Of a stretch of 8,462 nt of DNA, positions 1-5,871 are shown in pieces. The notes under the pieces were generated by a model that worked only from the letters and a program-made list of their open reading frames with translations, was not told the DNA's origin and did not search any database. The stretch spans positions 1-8,462 of the forward strand of contig QMVZ01000063.1 of the NCBI GenBank assembly GCA_003661365.1. Reading direction: 5' to 3'. The position numbers were made by a program, and so were the translations under genes. This DNA comes from Thermoproteota archaeon (GTDB lineage: Archaea > Korarchaeota > Korarchaeia > Korarchaeales > Korarchaeaceae). The stretch's first letter is position 1. Every line of letters starts with the position of its first letter.

Positions 1-21
1 CTCTTGTAAGGAGGTAAGCAA
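1..21 (+). other. Upstream junction: probable 3' end of another operon gene
   Basis: The 21 bases before mvhD hold a strong GGAGGT site and stop codons in all three plus frames (TAA at 7-9, TAA at 15-17, and TGA at 23-25 overlapping the ATG as ATGA). There is no room for a promoter here, so an upstream gene in the same operon probably ends at one of these stops. Which frame is used, and what gene it is, cannot be decided from this window. Confidence 0.4.
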
Positions 22-441
22 ATGAGCGATTTTGAACCGGTAATAATAGGTTTTTTGTGTAAGTGGTGTGCTTCAGCGGCTGCAGACCTTGCTGGTACCT
101 CTAGACTTCAATACCCCGCCAACCTAAGGCCTATCATGGTCAACTGTTCCGGCTTTATAGACACATCTTACATCCTTAGAGCATTGCTAGAGGGAGCTGA
201 TGGGGTGCTAATTGGGGCATGTCATCCCGGAGATTGTCACTATGTGGATGGTAACTTGAAAGCCAGGAGAAGGATAGCCATAATCAAGAATTCGATTAAG
301 GCTCTCTCTCTAGAGCCTGAAAGGATTAGGTTTGAATTCATCAGCACGTCTGAAGGAGCGAAGTTCGCTAGAGTGGTTAGAGAATTTACAGAACAGATCA
401 AAGCTTTAGGACCAAATCCTCTCAAGAGGAATGAAAGATGA
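22..441 (+). CDS. mvhD: MvhD-type hydrogenase/heterodisulfide reductase iron-sulfur subunit
   Basis: A 139-residue protein of the MvhD/FlpD family, small cytoplasmic [2Fe-2S] proteins that pass electrons from a hydrogenase, formate dehydrogenase or similar donor to HdrA. The family hallmarks are visible: CKWC at residues 13-16, NCSG with Cys42, and GACHPGDCHY with Cys67 and Cys72, plus the ADLAG and SRLQYP segments; the length is normal for a stand-alone member. The ATG is supported by a GGAGGT Shine-Dalgarno at 10-15, seven bases upstream, which implies this is an internal gene of a longer operon. Its stop overlaps the next start as ATGA, suggesting translational coupling. MvhD normally docks on HdrA, and no HdrA is seen here, so one is expected just upstream (inference). 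Family assignment is very secure; the electron donor is unknown. Confidence 0.95.
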   Translation: MSDFEPVIIGFLCKWCASAAADLAGTSRLQYPANLRPIMVNCSGFIDTSYILRALLEGADGVLIGACHPGDCHYVDGNLKARRRIAIIKNSIKALSLEPERIRFEFISTSEGAKFARVVREFTEQIKALGPNPLKRNER

Positions 442-1541
442 AAGGAGTTTTCATCCCTGAAAGGGACCCAAGAGACGCCATCAGATTCATGCTTAGGCAA
501 GCAATGGAAAAGGGGCTTCTAGGAGGGATATTGGGGTATAGGAGGAAGAACTCAGGTCTTATTTATCCCTATCTTTTTACGAGTAAAGAGGAGCTTTCTC
601 AGCTCGTACCAATTTCTCCTGTCATCTCAGGTTACTCCATGGCAACTCTTTCCTCTTGGATTACTACAAATGGTTACAGCGGTGAAAAGATTGCTGTACT
701 GCTGAAGCCATGTGAGACAAGAGCAGTAATAGAACTCAGCAAGTTTGATCAGGTTTCCCTAGAGAACCTTCTGCTCATGACGGTTGAATGTCTGGGAACT
801 TATCACGTTCTGGACTTCATTGACATGATTGAGGGAGGAGAGTCCCCAGAGGAGAGCTTGTTGAAAAGCTACTACAGCAGAGAAGATGATGCCTTTAGGG
901 AAGCTTGTAAGATATGCATGTACTCTAAGGCCCCATATTCAGATCTTAACCTCTGTTTCATTAGTTTAGGAGGAAAGGGTCTTGTAGTAGAGACTTCTAG
1001 TGAAAAGGGATATCATTTGATGGAGAAACTTGGTTTCTCAGTTCAGGAATTAGAAGACGAGGCTTTAGAGGTTATTGACATTAGAAAGGAGAGAAGGAAA
1101 GAATTTCTTGAGAAGTCTCGTCAAGATCTGGCTGGTCCAGAGAAGATAAACGAATTCTTTCAGGATTGTATTAATTGCCACAATTGTATGGAAGTGTGTC
1201 CCATTTGCTTCTGCGAAGAGTGCTTCTTCGACGCTGACAGGTATGAATATGTTACAAGACGATTCCTGAATTGGAGCCCTAAAGAAGGAACATTCCCTCT
1301 GCCAGAAGCGAAAATTCAGTTTCATCTAGGAAGGGCTCTTCACATGTCAACGTCCTGCATAACATGCGGCTTATGTCAACAAGCGTGTCCCAAACAAATC
1401 AAGCTAAGCGAGTTTTTCATTCTTTTGGCAGAAGAAAATCAAGCCTTATTTGACTATGTAGCTGGAAGAGATCCAGAAGAGAAACCTCCTATAAGAGAGT
1501 TCTACGAAGAGGAGCTTGAGGAGTACACGGGGGGAACCTAG
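438..1541 (+). CDS. FrhB/FdhB-like iron-sulfur protein with two [4Fe-4S] motifs
   Basis: A 367-residue soluble redox protein related to the beta subunits of F420-reducing hydrogenase and formate dehydrogenase. The N-terminal half holds the family signature around residues 90-121: KPCETRAVIEL, then an xQVxLEN segment and ECLGTYH, which resembles KPCExRALIEL...ECPGT of relatives. A CKIC pair lies at 157-160. The C-terminal half is cysteine-rich: C244-C247-C250-C254 followed at once by C257, C259 and C262, then a second ferredoxin motif at C307-C310-C313-C317. No membrane segment is visible. An AAGAGGA Shine-Dalgarno lies inside the mvhD tail, and the gene abuts the next one exactly (TAG then ATG). 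In relatives this module oxidises a cofactor such as F420H2, or accepts electrons from a formate dehydrogenase catalytic subunit; which donor applies here cannot be read from sequence. It probably acts as the entry or relay module of the complex encoded by this operon. Confidence 0.82.
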   Translation: MKGVFIPERDPRDAIRFMLRQAMEKGLLGGILGYRRKNSGLIYPYLFTSKEELSQLVPISPVISGYSMATLSSWITTNGYSGEKIAVLLKPCETRAVIELSKFDQVSLENLLLMTVECLGTYHVLDFIDMIEGGESPEESLLKSYYSREDDAFREACKICMYSKAPYSDLNLCFISLGGKGLVVETSSEKGYHLMEKLGFSVQELEDEALEVIDIRKERRKEFLEKSRQDLAGPEKINEFFQDCINCHNCMEVCPICFCEECFFDADRYEYVTRRFLNWSPKEGTFPLPEAKIQFHLGRALHMSTSCITCGLCQQACPKQIKLSEFFILLAEENQALFDYVAGRDPEEKPPIREFYEEELEEYTGGT

Positions 1542-2750
1542 ATGAGACTTGTACACGTGAAAGCTGAACTAGAGCCAGAAGAGCTTGAGAGACTAAGGCT
1601 TTGCACAGCATGTGGAGAGTGTATCGTCGAGTGTCCCGTGTTCAAGGCCACAGGCAACTCGAAGCATTTGCCTGTGAACAAAGGAAGAGCTTTAAGAAGG
1701 ATCGTGGAAAGATCCCAAGGAATTGTAAGTTCGATACAAGGGCAGGTACCTCTCAGAGAGTACTTCATGAGGAGTTCTGTTTCGAAAGTCTATGAATGCA
1801 CACTTTGCGGAGCATGTACGGAGCAGTGCAAGTTTGATGTAAAACCTGATGATTTGTGGTATCAGTTTAGGAGGATAATGTACGAGAACGGATTTATACC
1901 GGAAGGTATGAAAGTTCTTATCACTGCATTCAAGGAAAAGGGAGATCCCTATGGCATGGGTAGGAAAATGAGACTTTACTGGGCGAAAAGAGCCAAATTA
2001 ATAGGAAAAATCCCGATAAATCGGAAAGCAAAAACTGTCTACTTTGTAGGGTGTACGACTGCCTTCACGAGAATAAACAGGGTTTCTGCCGTTTCTATGG
2101 CTCAGATACTTAATGCTGTAGGCGAGGAATGGACACTGCTTGGTGATGAGGAGGTTTGCTGTGGAGCGCCTTGGCTGATGATAGGGGATGTTAACTCCGC
2201 AAAGGAAAGTGCAAAGAGAAATGTTGAGGCTATCGAAAGATTGGGTGCCGAAAGAGTTGTAACTACCTGTCCTACGTGCTTTAAACAGCTGAAAGTAGTG
2301 TATCCAAAGCTTTTGGAAAGAGAGCTAGGTTTCGAAGTAATTCACGCTACCCAACTCATTTCCTCGTATCTAATGGATGGAATGCTTAGTCTCAGAGAAG
2401 GTATCAGGGAAATTGTCTATCATGATCCATGTGAACTTGCCAGGCAAATGGGAGTGATTGAAGAGCCAAGATTCATACTTACTAAGTTAGGTGTTCTGAA
2501 AGAGCTGGAAAAGAGAGGCCTCGAAACCCAGTGTTGTGGAGGAGGAGGTTTTTTGAGGGCTATAAATGAGGAGATAAGCGTTAAGGTGGCTCAACTTAGG
2601 GTTAATCAAGCATTAGAAACGGGCGCTGGCATCTTTGCAACCTCATGTCCCTCATGCAAGATGAATCTCTCTGAGGGTGCCAAAGTCCTTAATACTAATA
2701 TTGATGTTGTTGACCTTGTTGAGGTTGTGGCCCGCAACATTGAGGTGTAG
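1542..2750 (+). CDS. hdrD: HdrD-like heterodisulfide reductase subunit, two CCG domains
   Basis: A 402-residue protein with the full HdrD architecture and normal length. Two ferredoxin motifs come first (C21-C24-C27-C31 and C86-C89-C92-C96), then two cysteine-rich CCG domains. CCG domain 1 uses C171, C206-C207, C243 and C246; domain 2 uses C297, C331-C332, C369 and C372. The spacings (CX34CCX35CX2C and CX33CCX36CX2C) fall inside the known CX31-39CCX35-36CXXC pattern that binds non-cubane [4Fe-4S] clusters in HdrB/HdrD, so both disulfide-reducing centres look intact. In methanogens HdrD reduces CoM-S-S-CoB at a membrane HdrE; no HdrE-like gene is present in this window and no membrane helix is visible. 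Its place between MvhD/FrhB-like genes and a TfrB-N/TfrA-like pair suggests it is the thiol/disulfide arm of a soluble complex. The real thiol partner is unknown. A purely structural or electron-relay role is the alternative. Confidence 0.88.
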   Translation: MRLVHVKAELEPEELERLRLCTACGECIVECPVFKATGNSKHLPVNKGRALRRIVERSQGIVSSIQGQVPLREYFMRSSVSKVYECTLCGACTEQCKFDVKPDDLWYQFRRIMYENGFIPEGMKVLITAFKEKGDPYGMGRKMRLYWAKRAKLIGKIPINRKAKTVYFVGCTTAFTRINRVSAVSMAQILNAVGEEWTLLGDEEVCCGAPWLMIGDVNSAKESAKRNVEAIERLGAERVVTTCPTCFKQLKVVYPKLLERELGFEVIHATQLISSYLMDGMLSLREGIREIVYHDPCELARQMGVIEEPRFILTKLGVLKELEKRGLETQCCGGGGFLRAINEEISVKVAQLRVNQALETGAGIFATSCPSCKMNLSEGAKVLNTNIDVVDLVEVVARNIEV

Positions 2751-2755
2751 ATAAC

Positions 2756-3475
2756 ATGTCAGAAGTCAAAGGTTTGGAGGTCGTAGAGAAGGAAAAAGAG
2801 GCTAAGATGGTCAGGATCTACATCATGGGAAAGGAGTACCTCGTTCCAGCTGGTTTAACCATAATGAAAGCCATGGAGTACGCAGGATACAGATTCATAA
2901 GAGGTTGTGGATGTAGAGGAGGATTTTGTGGAGCATGCTCCACAGTTTATAGATTTATCGATGACTACAAGCTCTACACGGGACTGGCTTGCCAAACGAA
3001 GGTTGAGGATGGGATGTATCTAACCCAGCTTCCATTTGTGCCTGCAAACAAGGCAATCTACGACTTGGATAAGATCAAACCAACTCCAAACATCTTGCTG
3101 AGATATTATCCAGAGCTAGCGAGATGTGTTAGCTGTAACACGTGTACAAAGGCATGTCCTCAAGACATAGAAGTTATGTATGCGATACAAGCAGCTATAA
3201 GAGGCGATATAGAGGAAGTCGCTAACCTTACCTTTGACTGCATTCAGTGCGGTCTCTGCACCATAAGATGTCCAGCCGAGATCCAACACTACCATGTGTT
3301 TCAACTTGCAAGGAGGATATACGGGAAATATATTCAGCCAAGAGCAAAACACCTAGAGGAGAGGATTAAGGAGATCGAAAGCGGGAAGTACGACGAGGAA
3401 ATGGAGAAGTTGATGAAGATGAGCGTTGAAGAGCTGAAAAAGCTCTATGAAAACAGGGGGAGGATAGAGGACTAG
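2756..3475 (+). CDS. [2Fe-2S] plus 2x[4Fe-4S] protein, TfrB N-terminal-like / SdhB-like
   Basis: A 239-residue electron-transfer protein. A plant-type ferredoxin fold occupies about residues 18-95, with C53-x4-C58-x2-C61-x17-C79 (extra Cys51 just before). Two complete ferredoxin motifs follow, C124-C127-C130-C134 and C162-C165-C168-C172. SdhB/FrdB proteins carry [2Fe-2S], [4Fe-4S] and [3Fe-4S]; here both later motifs have four cysteines, so a [3Fe-4S] quinone-side cluster is not expected. This arrangement matches the N-terminal half of methanogen thiol:fumarate reductase TfrB, with the CCG half supplied instead by the HdrD-like gene upstream. Residues from about 195 to the end are a charged, lysine/glutamate-rich predicted helical tail. 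The first ATG is favoured over Met18 because GAGGTG at 2742-2747, within the end of the preceding gene, sits eight bases upstream. It most likely wires the following flavoprotein to the HdrD-like subunit. Confidence 0.88.
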   Translation: MSEVKGLEVVEKEKEAKMVRIYIMGKEYLVPAGLTIMKAMEYAGYRFIRGCGCRGGFCGACSTVYRFIDDYKLYTGLACQTKVEDGMYLTQLPFVPANKAIYDLDKIKPTPNILLRYYPELARCVSCNTCTKACPQDIEVMYAIQAAIRGDIEEVANLTFDCIQCGLCTIRCPAEIQHYHVFQLARRIYGKYIQPRAKHLEERIKEIESGKYDEEMEKLMKMSVEELKKLYENRGRIED

Positions 3476-3482
3476 AGGTGAT
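3475..3482 (+). promoter_or_regulatory. Strong Shine-Dalgarno fixing a GTG start
   Basis: GAGGTGAT is a complete eight-base match to the archaeal 16S anti-Shine-Dalgarno core. It begins on the last base of the preceding stop codon and lies five bases before the GTG at 3488, which fixes that GTG as the flavoprotein start. The ATG inside it at 3481 is in another frame. Confidence 0.8.
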
Positions 3483-3487
3483 GCTAA

Positions 3488-5146
3488 GTGTCTGAGTTTG
3501 AACTGATAAGAGGCTATCCCAAATACATGAGGGAGAGTATTGAGCTAGTTGAGGAAACAAGAGAGAGAAGGTTGAAGGAAGAGTTTAGACATCTTAGCTT
3601 GGAGGAAAGGGAGGAACTCCTGAAGAAATACCACCCAGATCATAAAGAGGGGACAAAAAGACCGTTGAAGATAGGACCCAACAAGGGGATGATAGCCCCT
3701 CATGAGGTAATCGATTTGCTTGAGGCACATCCATTGATCAAACCTGAGCAAATAGATCTATCTCAGGTTGATTACGAGACAGACATCCTCATCATTGGAG
3801 GTGGAGGGGCGGGAATGACAGCTGCTCTTTGGGCTGTCTACAGTGGAGTCTCTCCTGAAGACATACTCATCGTTACGAAATTGAGGTTGGGTGACTCAAA
3901 TTCAGTTATGAGTCAAGGAGGTGTTCAGGCAGCAGATAGACCTCCAGACTCACCCACGAGGCATTTCTTGGATGTAATGGGGGGAGGTCACTTTGCAAAT
4001 GACCGCCAGCTTGCTAGAACCCTTACAATGGAAGCTCCGTACATGATGAAGTGGTTAGAGGAACTTGGCCTAATGTTTGACAAGGATGAGGAGGGGAACA
4101 TGATCGAACTATGGGGCGGTGGGACAAGCTGCAGAAGGATGCACTCATGCAAAGACTATACAGGTATGGAGATAGTAAGGGTTTTGAGGGATGAGATAAG
4201 GAATAAGGGGATAAAATGCGTTGAGTTCACTTCTGCTGTAGAGCTGATCACAGACGACGAAGGAAAAGTAGCAGGTGCTGTGCTTCTCAACATGGAGAGC
4301 GAAGAATACTCTATAGCAAAAGCAAAGGCCACGATTTTAGCTACAGGGGGTTTTGGAAGGCTTCACATACAGGGATTTCCAACCACAAACCACTACGGAG
4401 CTACAATGGATGGAGTTATCTTGGCTTATCACGTTGGGGCTTTGTTGAGAGACCTAGATGCCACTCAATACCATCCAACAGGGGCTGCATATCCTGAACA
4501 TATCGTTGGCCTCCTTATCACAGAAAAAGTCAGAGGCGGCGGAGCTCAAGTAGTTAACAAGTTTGGAGAACAATTTGTATTTCCTCTGGAACCTAGAGAT
4601 GTAGAGGCGGCCGCCATAATAAGGGAGTGTTGGGATAGGAATAACGGGGTAGAGACTCCCACTGGAATGAGAGGCGTTTGGCTAGATACACCTATGATAG
4701 ACCTTATCAGAGGGGAGGGTGCTTTCAAGAAGATGTTTCCCGCGATATTCAGGATGTTCAGCAGAGTTGGGATAGATCCAACGAAAGATCCAGTTCTAGT
4801 GTTTCCAACTTTGCATTACATGAACGGAGGTATTGTGATAAATGAAAGATGTGAGACTACCGTTCCAGGACTCTTTGCTGCCGGTGAAACTACAGGAGGA
4901 GTTCACGGGAAGAATAGGCTCATGGGGAACTCCATACTGGACTATCTGGTCTTTGGAAGAAGAGCAGGTATTAATGCAGCTAAATACGTCAAAAACGTTA
5001 GAATTGGTAAATTGACTTTAGATCATGTGAGAAGATATGAAAGATGGCTTGAAGAAGCTGGCATCGAAACTGAAAGAAGAGCTCCGCTGATCTTACCGGA
5101 TTATAGAGGGAAGAAAGTGCTCATGAGGAGAATAGATGTTTTGTAG
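3488..5146 (+). CDS. Fumarate reductase/succinate dehydrogenase-type flavoprotein (TfrA-like)
   Basis: A 552-residue FAD-dependent oxidoreductase of the SdhA/FrdA/TfrA/NadB superfamily, starting at GTG. Residues 1-95 are an extra helical, charged N-terminal extension; the FAD Rossmann motif GGGGAG is at 104-109. The residues that bind and reduce fumarate in FrdA all have counterparts: His329 (QYHPT), Thr345-Glu346 and Arg349 (TEKVR), Arg370 (EPRD), His443 (TLHYMNGG) and Arg477 (GKNRLMGNS). At the place of the histidine that binds FAD covalently in FrdA/SdhA there is Asn138 (DSNSVMSQGG), so FAD should be non-covalent, as in TfrA and NadB. The C-terminal domain is shorter than in SdhA. It is most likely the fumarate/succinate catalytic subunit, cytoplasmic, paired with the preceding iron-sulfur protein. 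L-aspartate oxidase is less likely, given the redox-subunit operon. Another 2-enoate or C4-acid substrate remains possible. Confidence 0.87.
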   Translation: MSEFELIRGYPKYMRESIELVEETRERRLKEEFRHLSLEEREELLKKYHPDHKEGTKRPLKIGPNKGMIAPHEVIDLLEAHPLIKPEQIDLSQVDYETDILIIGGGGAGMTAALWAVYSGVSPEDILIVTKLRLGDSNSVMSQGGVQAADRPPDSPTRHFLDVMGGGHFANDRQLARTLTMEAPYMMKWLEELGLMFDKDEEGNMIELWGGGTSCRRMHSCKDYTGMEIVRVLRDEIRNKGIKCVEFTSAVELITDDEGKVAGAVLLNMESEEYSIAKAKATILATGGFGRLHIQGFPTTNHYGATMDGVILAYHVGALLRDLDATQYHPTGAAYPEHIVGLLITEKVRGGGAQVVNKFGEQFVFPLEPRDVEAAAIIRECWDRNNGVETPTGMRGVWLDTPMIDLIRGEGAFKKMFPAIFRMFSRVGIDPTKDPVLVFPTLHYMNGGIVINERCETTVPGLFAAGETTGGVHGKNRLMGNSILDYLVFGRRAGINAAKYVKNVRIGKLTLDHVRRYERWLEEAGIETERRAPLILPDYRGKKVLMRRIDVL

Positions 5147-5212
5147 GTCATTAATAGTGAATCAGCAGCTATATTTATTGCTTTTATAATCATTATCGGG
5201 CTTCCAGCAACA

Positions 5213-5221
5213 CTGTCACAG
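5213..5221. promoter_or_regulatory. Palindromic box 1, possible operator
   Basis: CTGTCACAG is an odd palindrome (CTGT, central C, ACAG). It shares the TGTCACA core with a second palindrome whose centre is 28 bp downstream. If the TATA-like element at 5183-5190 is used, this box lies on the predicted transcription start, as repressor sites often do. A further TGACA at 5223-5227 forms an overlapping inverted repeat with TGTCA at 5214-5218. Confidence 0.35.
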
Positions 5222-5239
5222 CTGACATAGGCTTATTCA

Positions 5240-5250
5240 ATTGTCACAAT
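5240..5250. promoter_or_regulatory. Palindromic box 2, possible operator
   Basis: ATTGTCACAAT is an 11-base odd palindrome (arms ATTGT/ACAAT around a central C) that repeats the TGTCACA core of the box at 5213-5221. Two like palindromes in an untranslated gap suggest a transcription-factor site controlling the membrane-protein gene downstream. The binding protein is not identified. Confidence 0.35.
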
Positions 5251-5295
5251 ATACGGAAACAGTTATTATTGAACCTGCTACTGATTACGTTGAAT

Positions 5296-5871
5296 ATGAA
5301 ATCAGTAAGCAGGAGAGAAGTTGGAGAAAAGATAACAAGTCTTATCAGTAATTCGATAAAGTTGGCTCTTATTCTAGTTTTTCTCTCCTTCTTAAGGAGA
5401 CAGCTTCAAGATAGTGTTGTAGAGGCCTTTAACCTTCAAATACCCTCTAAACTGATCGTTGATGCTATAAGGCTTGCAGCAATAGCATATTTTGGACAAA
5501 AAGTCGTTGTGAGTCTTTTATTTCTTCTTAATATAATATCTGACAGATTGTCTAAAATTCTCGGTTTCGAGGAGACAGGAGGTCTTAAGAGAATTGGTAA
5601 CGACATAATCTATATGATAGGCCTTTTACTTGCTTGGTTTGGCCTGTCACCTCTCTTTGCCTTTCTTCCCGGCAAGATCTTAGGAACCATTCTTTCAGTT
5701 GTGTTTTTGATACTAGCTGCTCTAATCGTTTATGATGCCCTAAGAACTGGTTATGATCTGTTTAAAGAGAAATTCGACAGGTTTGTTAGCCAAATAACTT
5801 TCTTGATAACAGGTATACCAGAGGAGGGGGAAAGTAAGCCTGATCAGAAAAAGGGCCAGAGGAATAGGTAA
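5296..5871 (+). CDS. Unrecognised four-helix membrane protein
   Basis: A protein of 191 residues from the ATG, which I do not recognise. Four hydrophobic segments are visible, at about residues 19-35, 58-80, 103-125 and 128-150. The loops are positively charged and the C-terminal tail is charged and polar (GEESKP-type, ending KKGQRNR), probably cytoplasmic. There is no cleavable signal peptide, metal motif or enzyme signature. The ATG at 5296 is chosen over an in-frame TTG at 5269 because neither has a convincing Shine-Dalgarno and the extra nine residues add nothing recognisable; the TTG remains possible. The gene follows the redox operon on the same strand but behind a gap of about 150 bases with its own promoter-like elements, so it is probably transcribed separately. 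Its last 28 bases overlap the 3' end of the convergent transporter gene. Whether it serves as a membrane anchor for the complex upstream cannot be told. Confidence 0.7.
   Translation: MKSVSRREVGEKITSLISNSIKLALILVFLSFLRRQLQDSVVEAFNLQIPSKLIVDAIRLAAIAYFGQKVVVSLLFLLNIISDRLSKILGFEETGGLKRIGNDIIYMIGLLLAWFGLSPLFAFLPGKILGTILSVVFLILAALIVYDALRTGYDLFKEKFDRFVSQITFLITGIPEEGESKPDQKKGQRNR

Larger units (their letters stand above)
5147..5295 (+). other. Intergenic region: operon end, promoter and paired palindromes
   Basis: This AT-rich gap separates the redox operon from the membrane-protein gene. T-rich tracts at about 5170-5190 could end transcription of the operon, since archaeal termination often needs only U-runs. 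The same stretch contains TATA-like octamers (TATATTTA at 5170-5177 and TTTATAAT at 5183-5190) that could start the next transcript near 5212. A second AT-rich element, TTATTATT at 5262-5269, lies about 27-34 bases before the ATG at 5296 and would fit a leaderless transcript. No strong stem-loop followed by a U-tract was found. Confidence 0.4.

Noticed and set aside
3488..5146. L-aspartate oxidase (NadB) as identity of the flavoprotein
   Set aside because: Active-site residues and non-covalent FAD fit NadB too, but the adjacent [2Fe-2S]/[4Fe-4S] and HdrD genes and the 95-residue N-terminal extension point to a multisubunit reductase; no nadA or nadC is nearby.
2756..5146. Ordinary membrane complex II (succinate dehydrogenase)
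   Set aside because: The Fe-S subunit lacks a [3Fe-4S] motif, there are no sdhC/sdhD-like genes adjoining, and the flavoprotein lacks the covalent FAD histidine.
5269..5295. TTG at 5269 as the start of the membrane protein
   Set aside because: No Shine-Dalgarno supports it and the extra nine residues are not informative; the ATG at 5296 is preferred, though the TTG is not ruled out.
5147..5295. tRNA, riboswitch or other structured RNA in the largest gap
   Set aside because: No cloverleaf, T-loop consensus or long stem is visible; only short palindromes and AT-rich promoter-like tracts were found.
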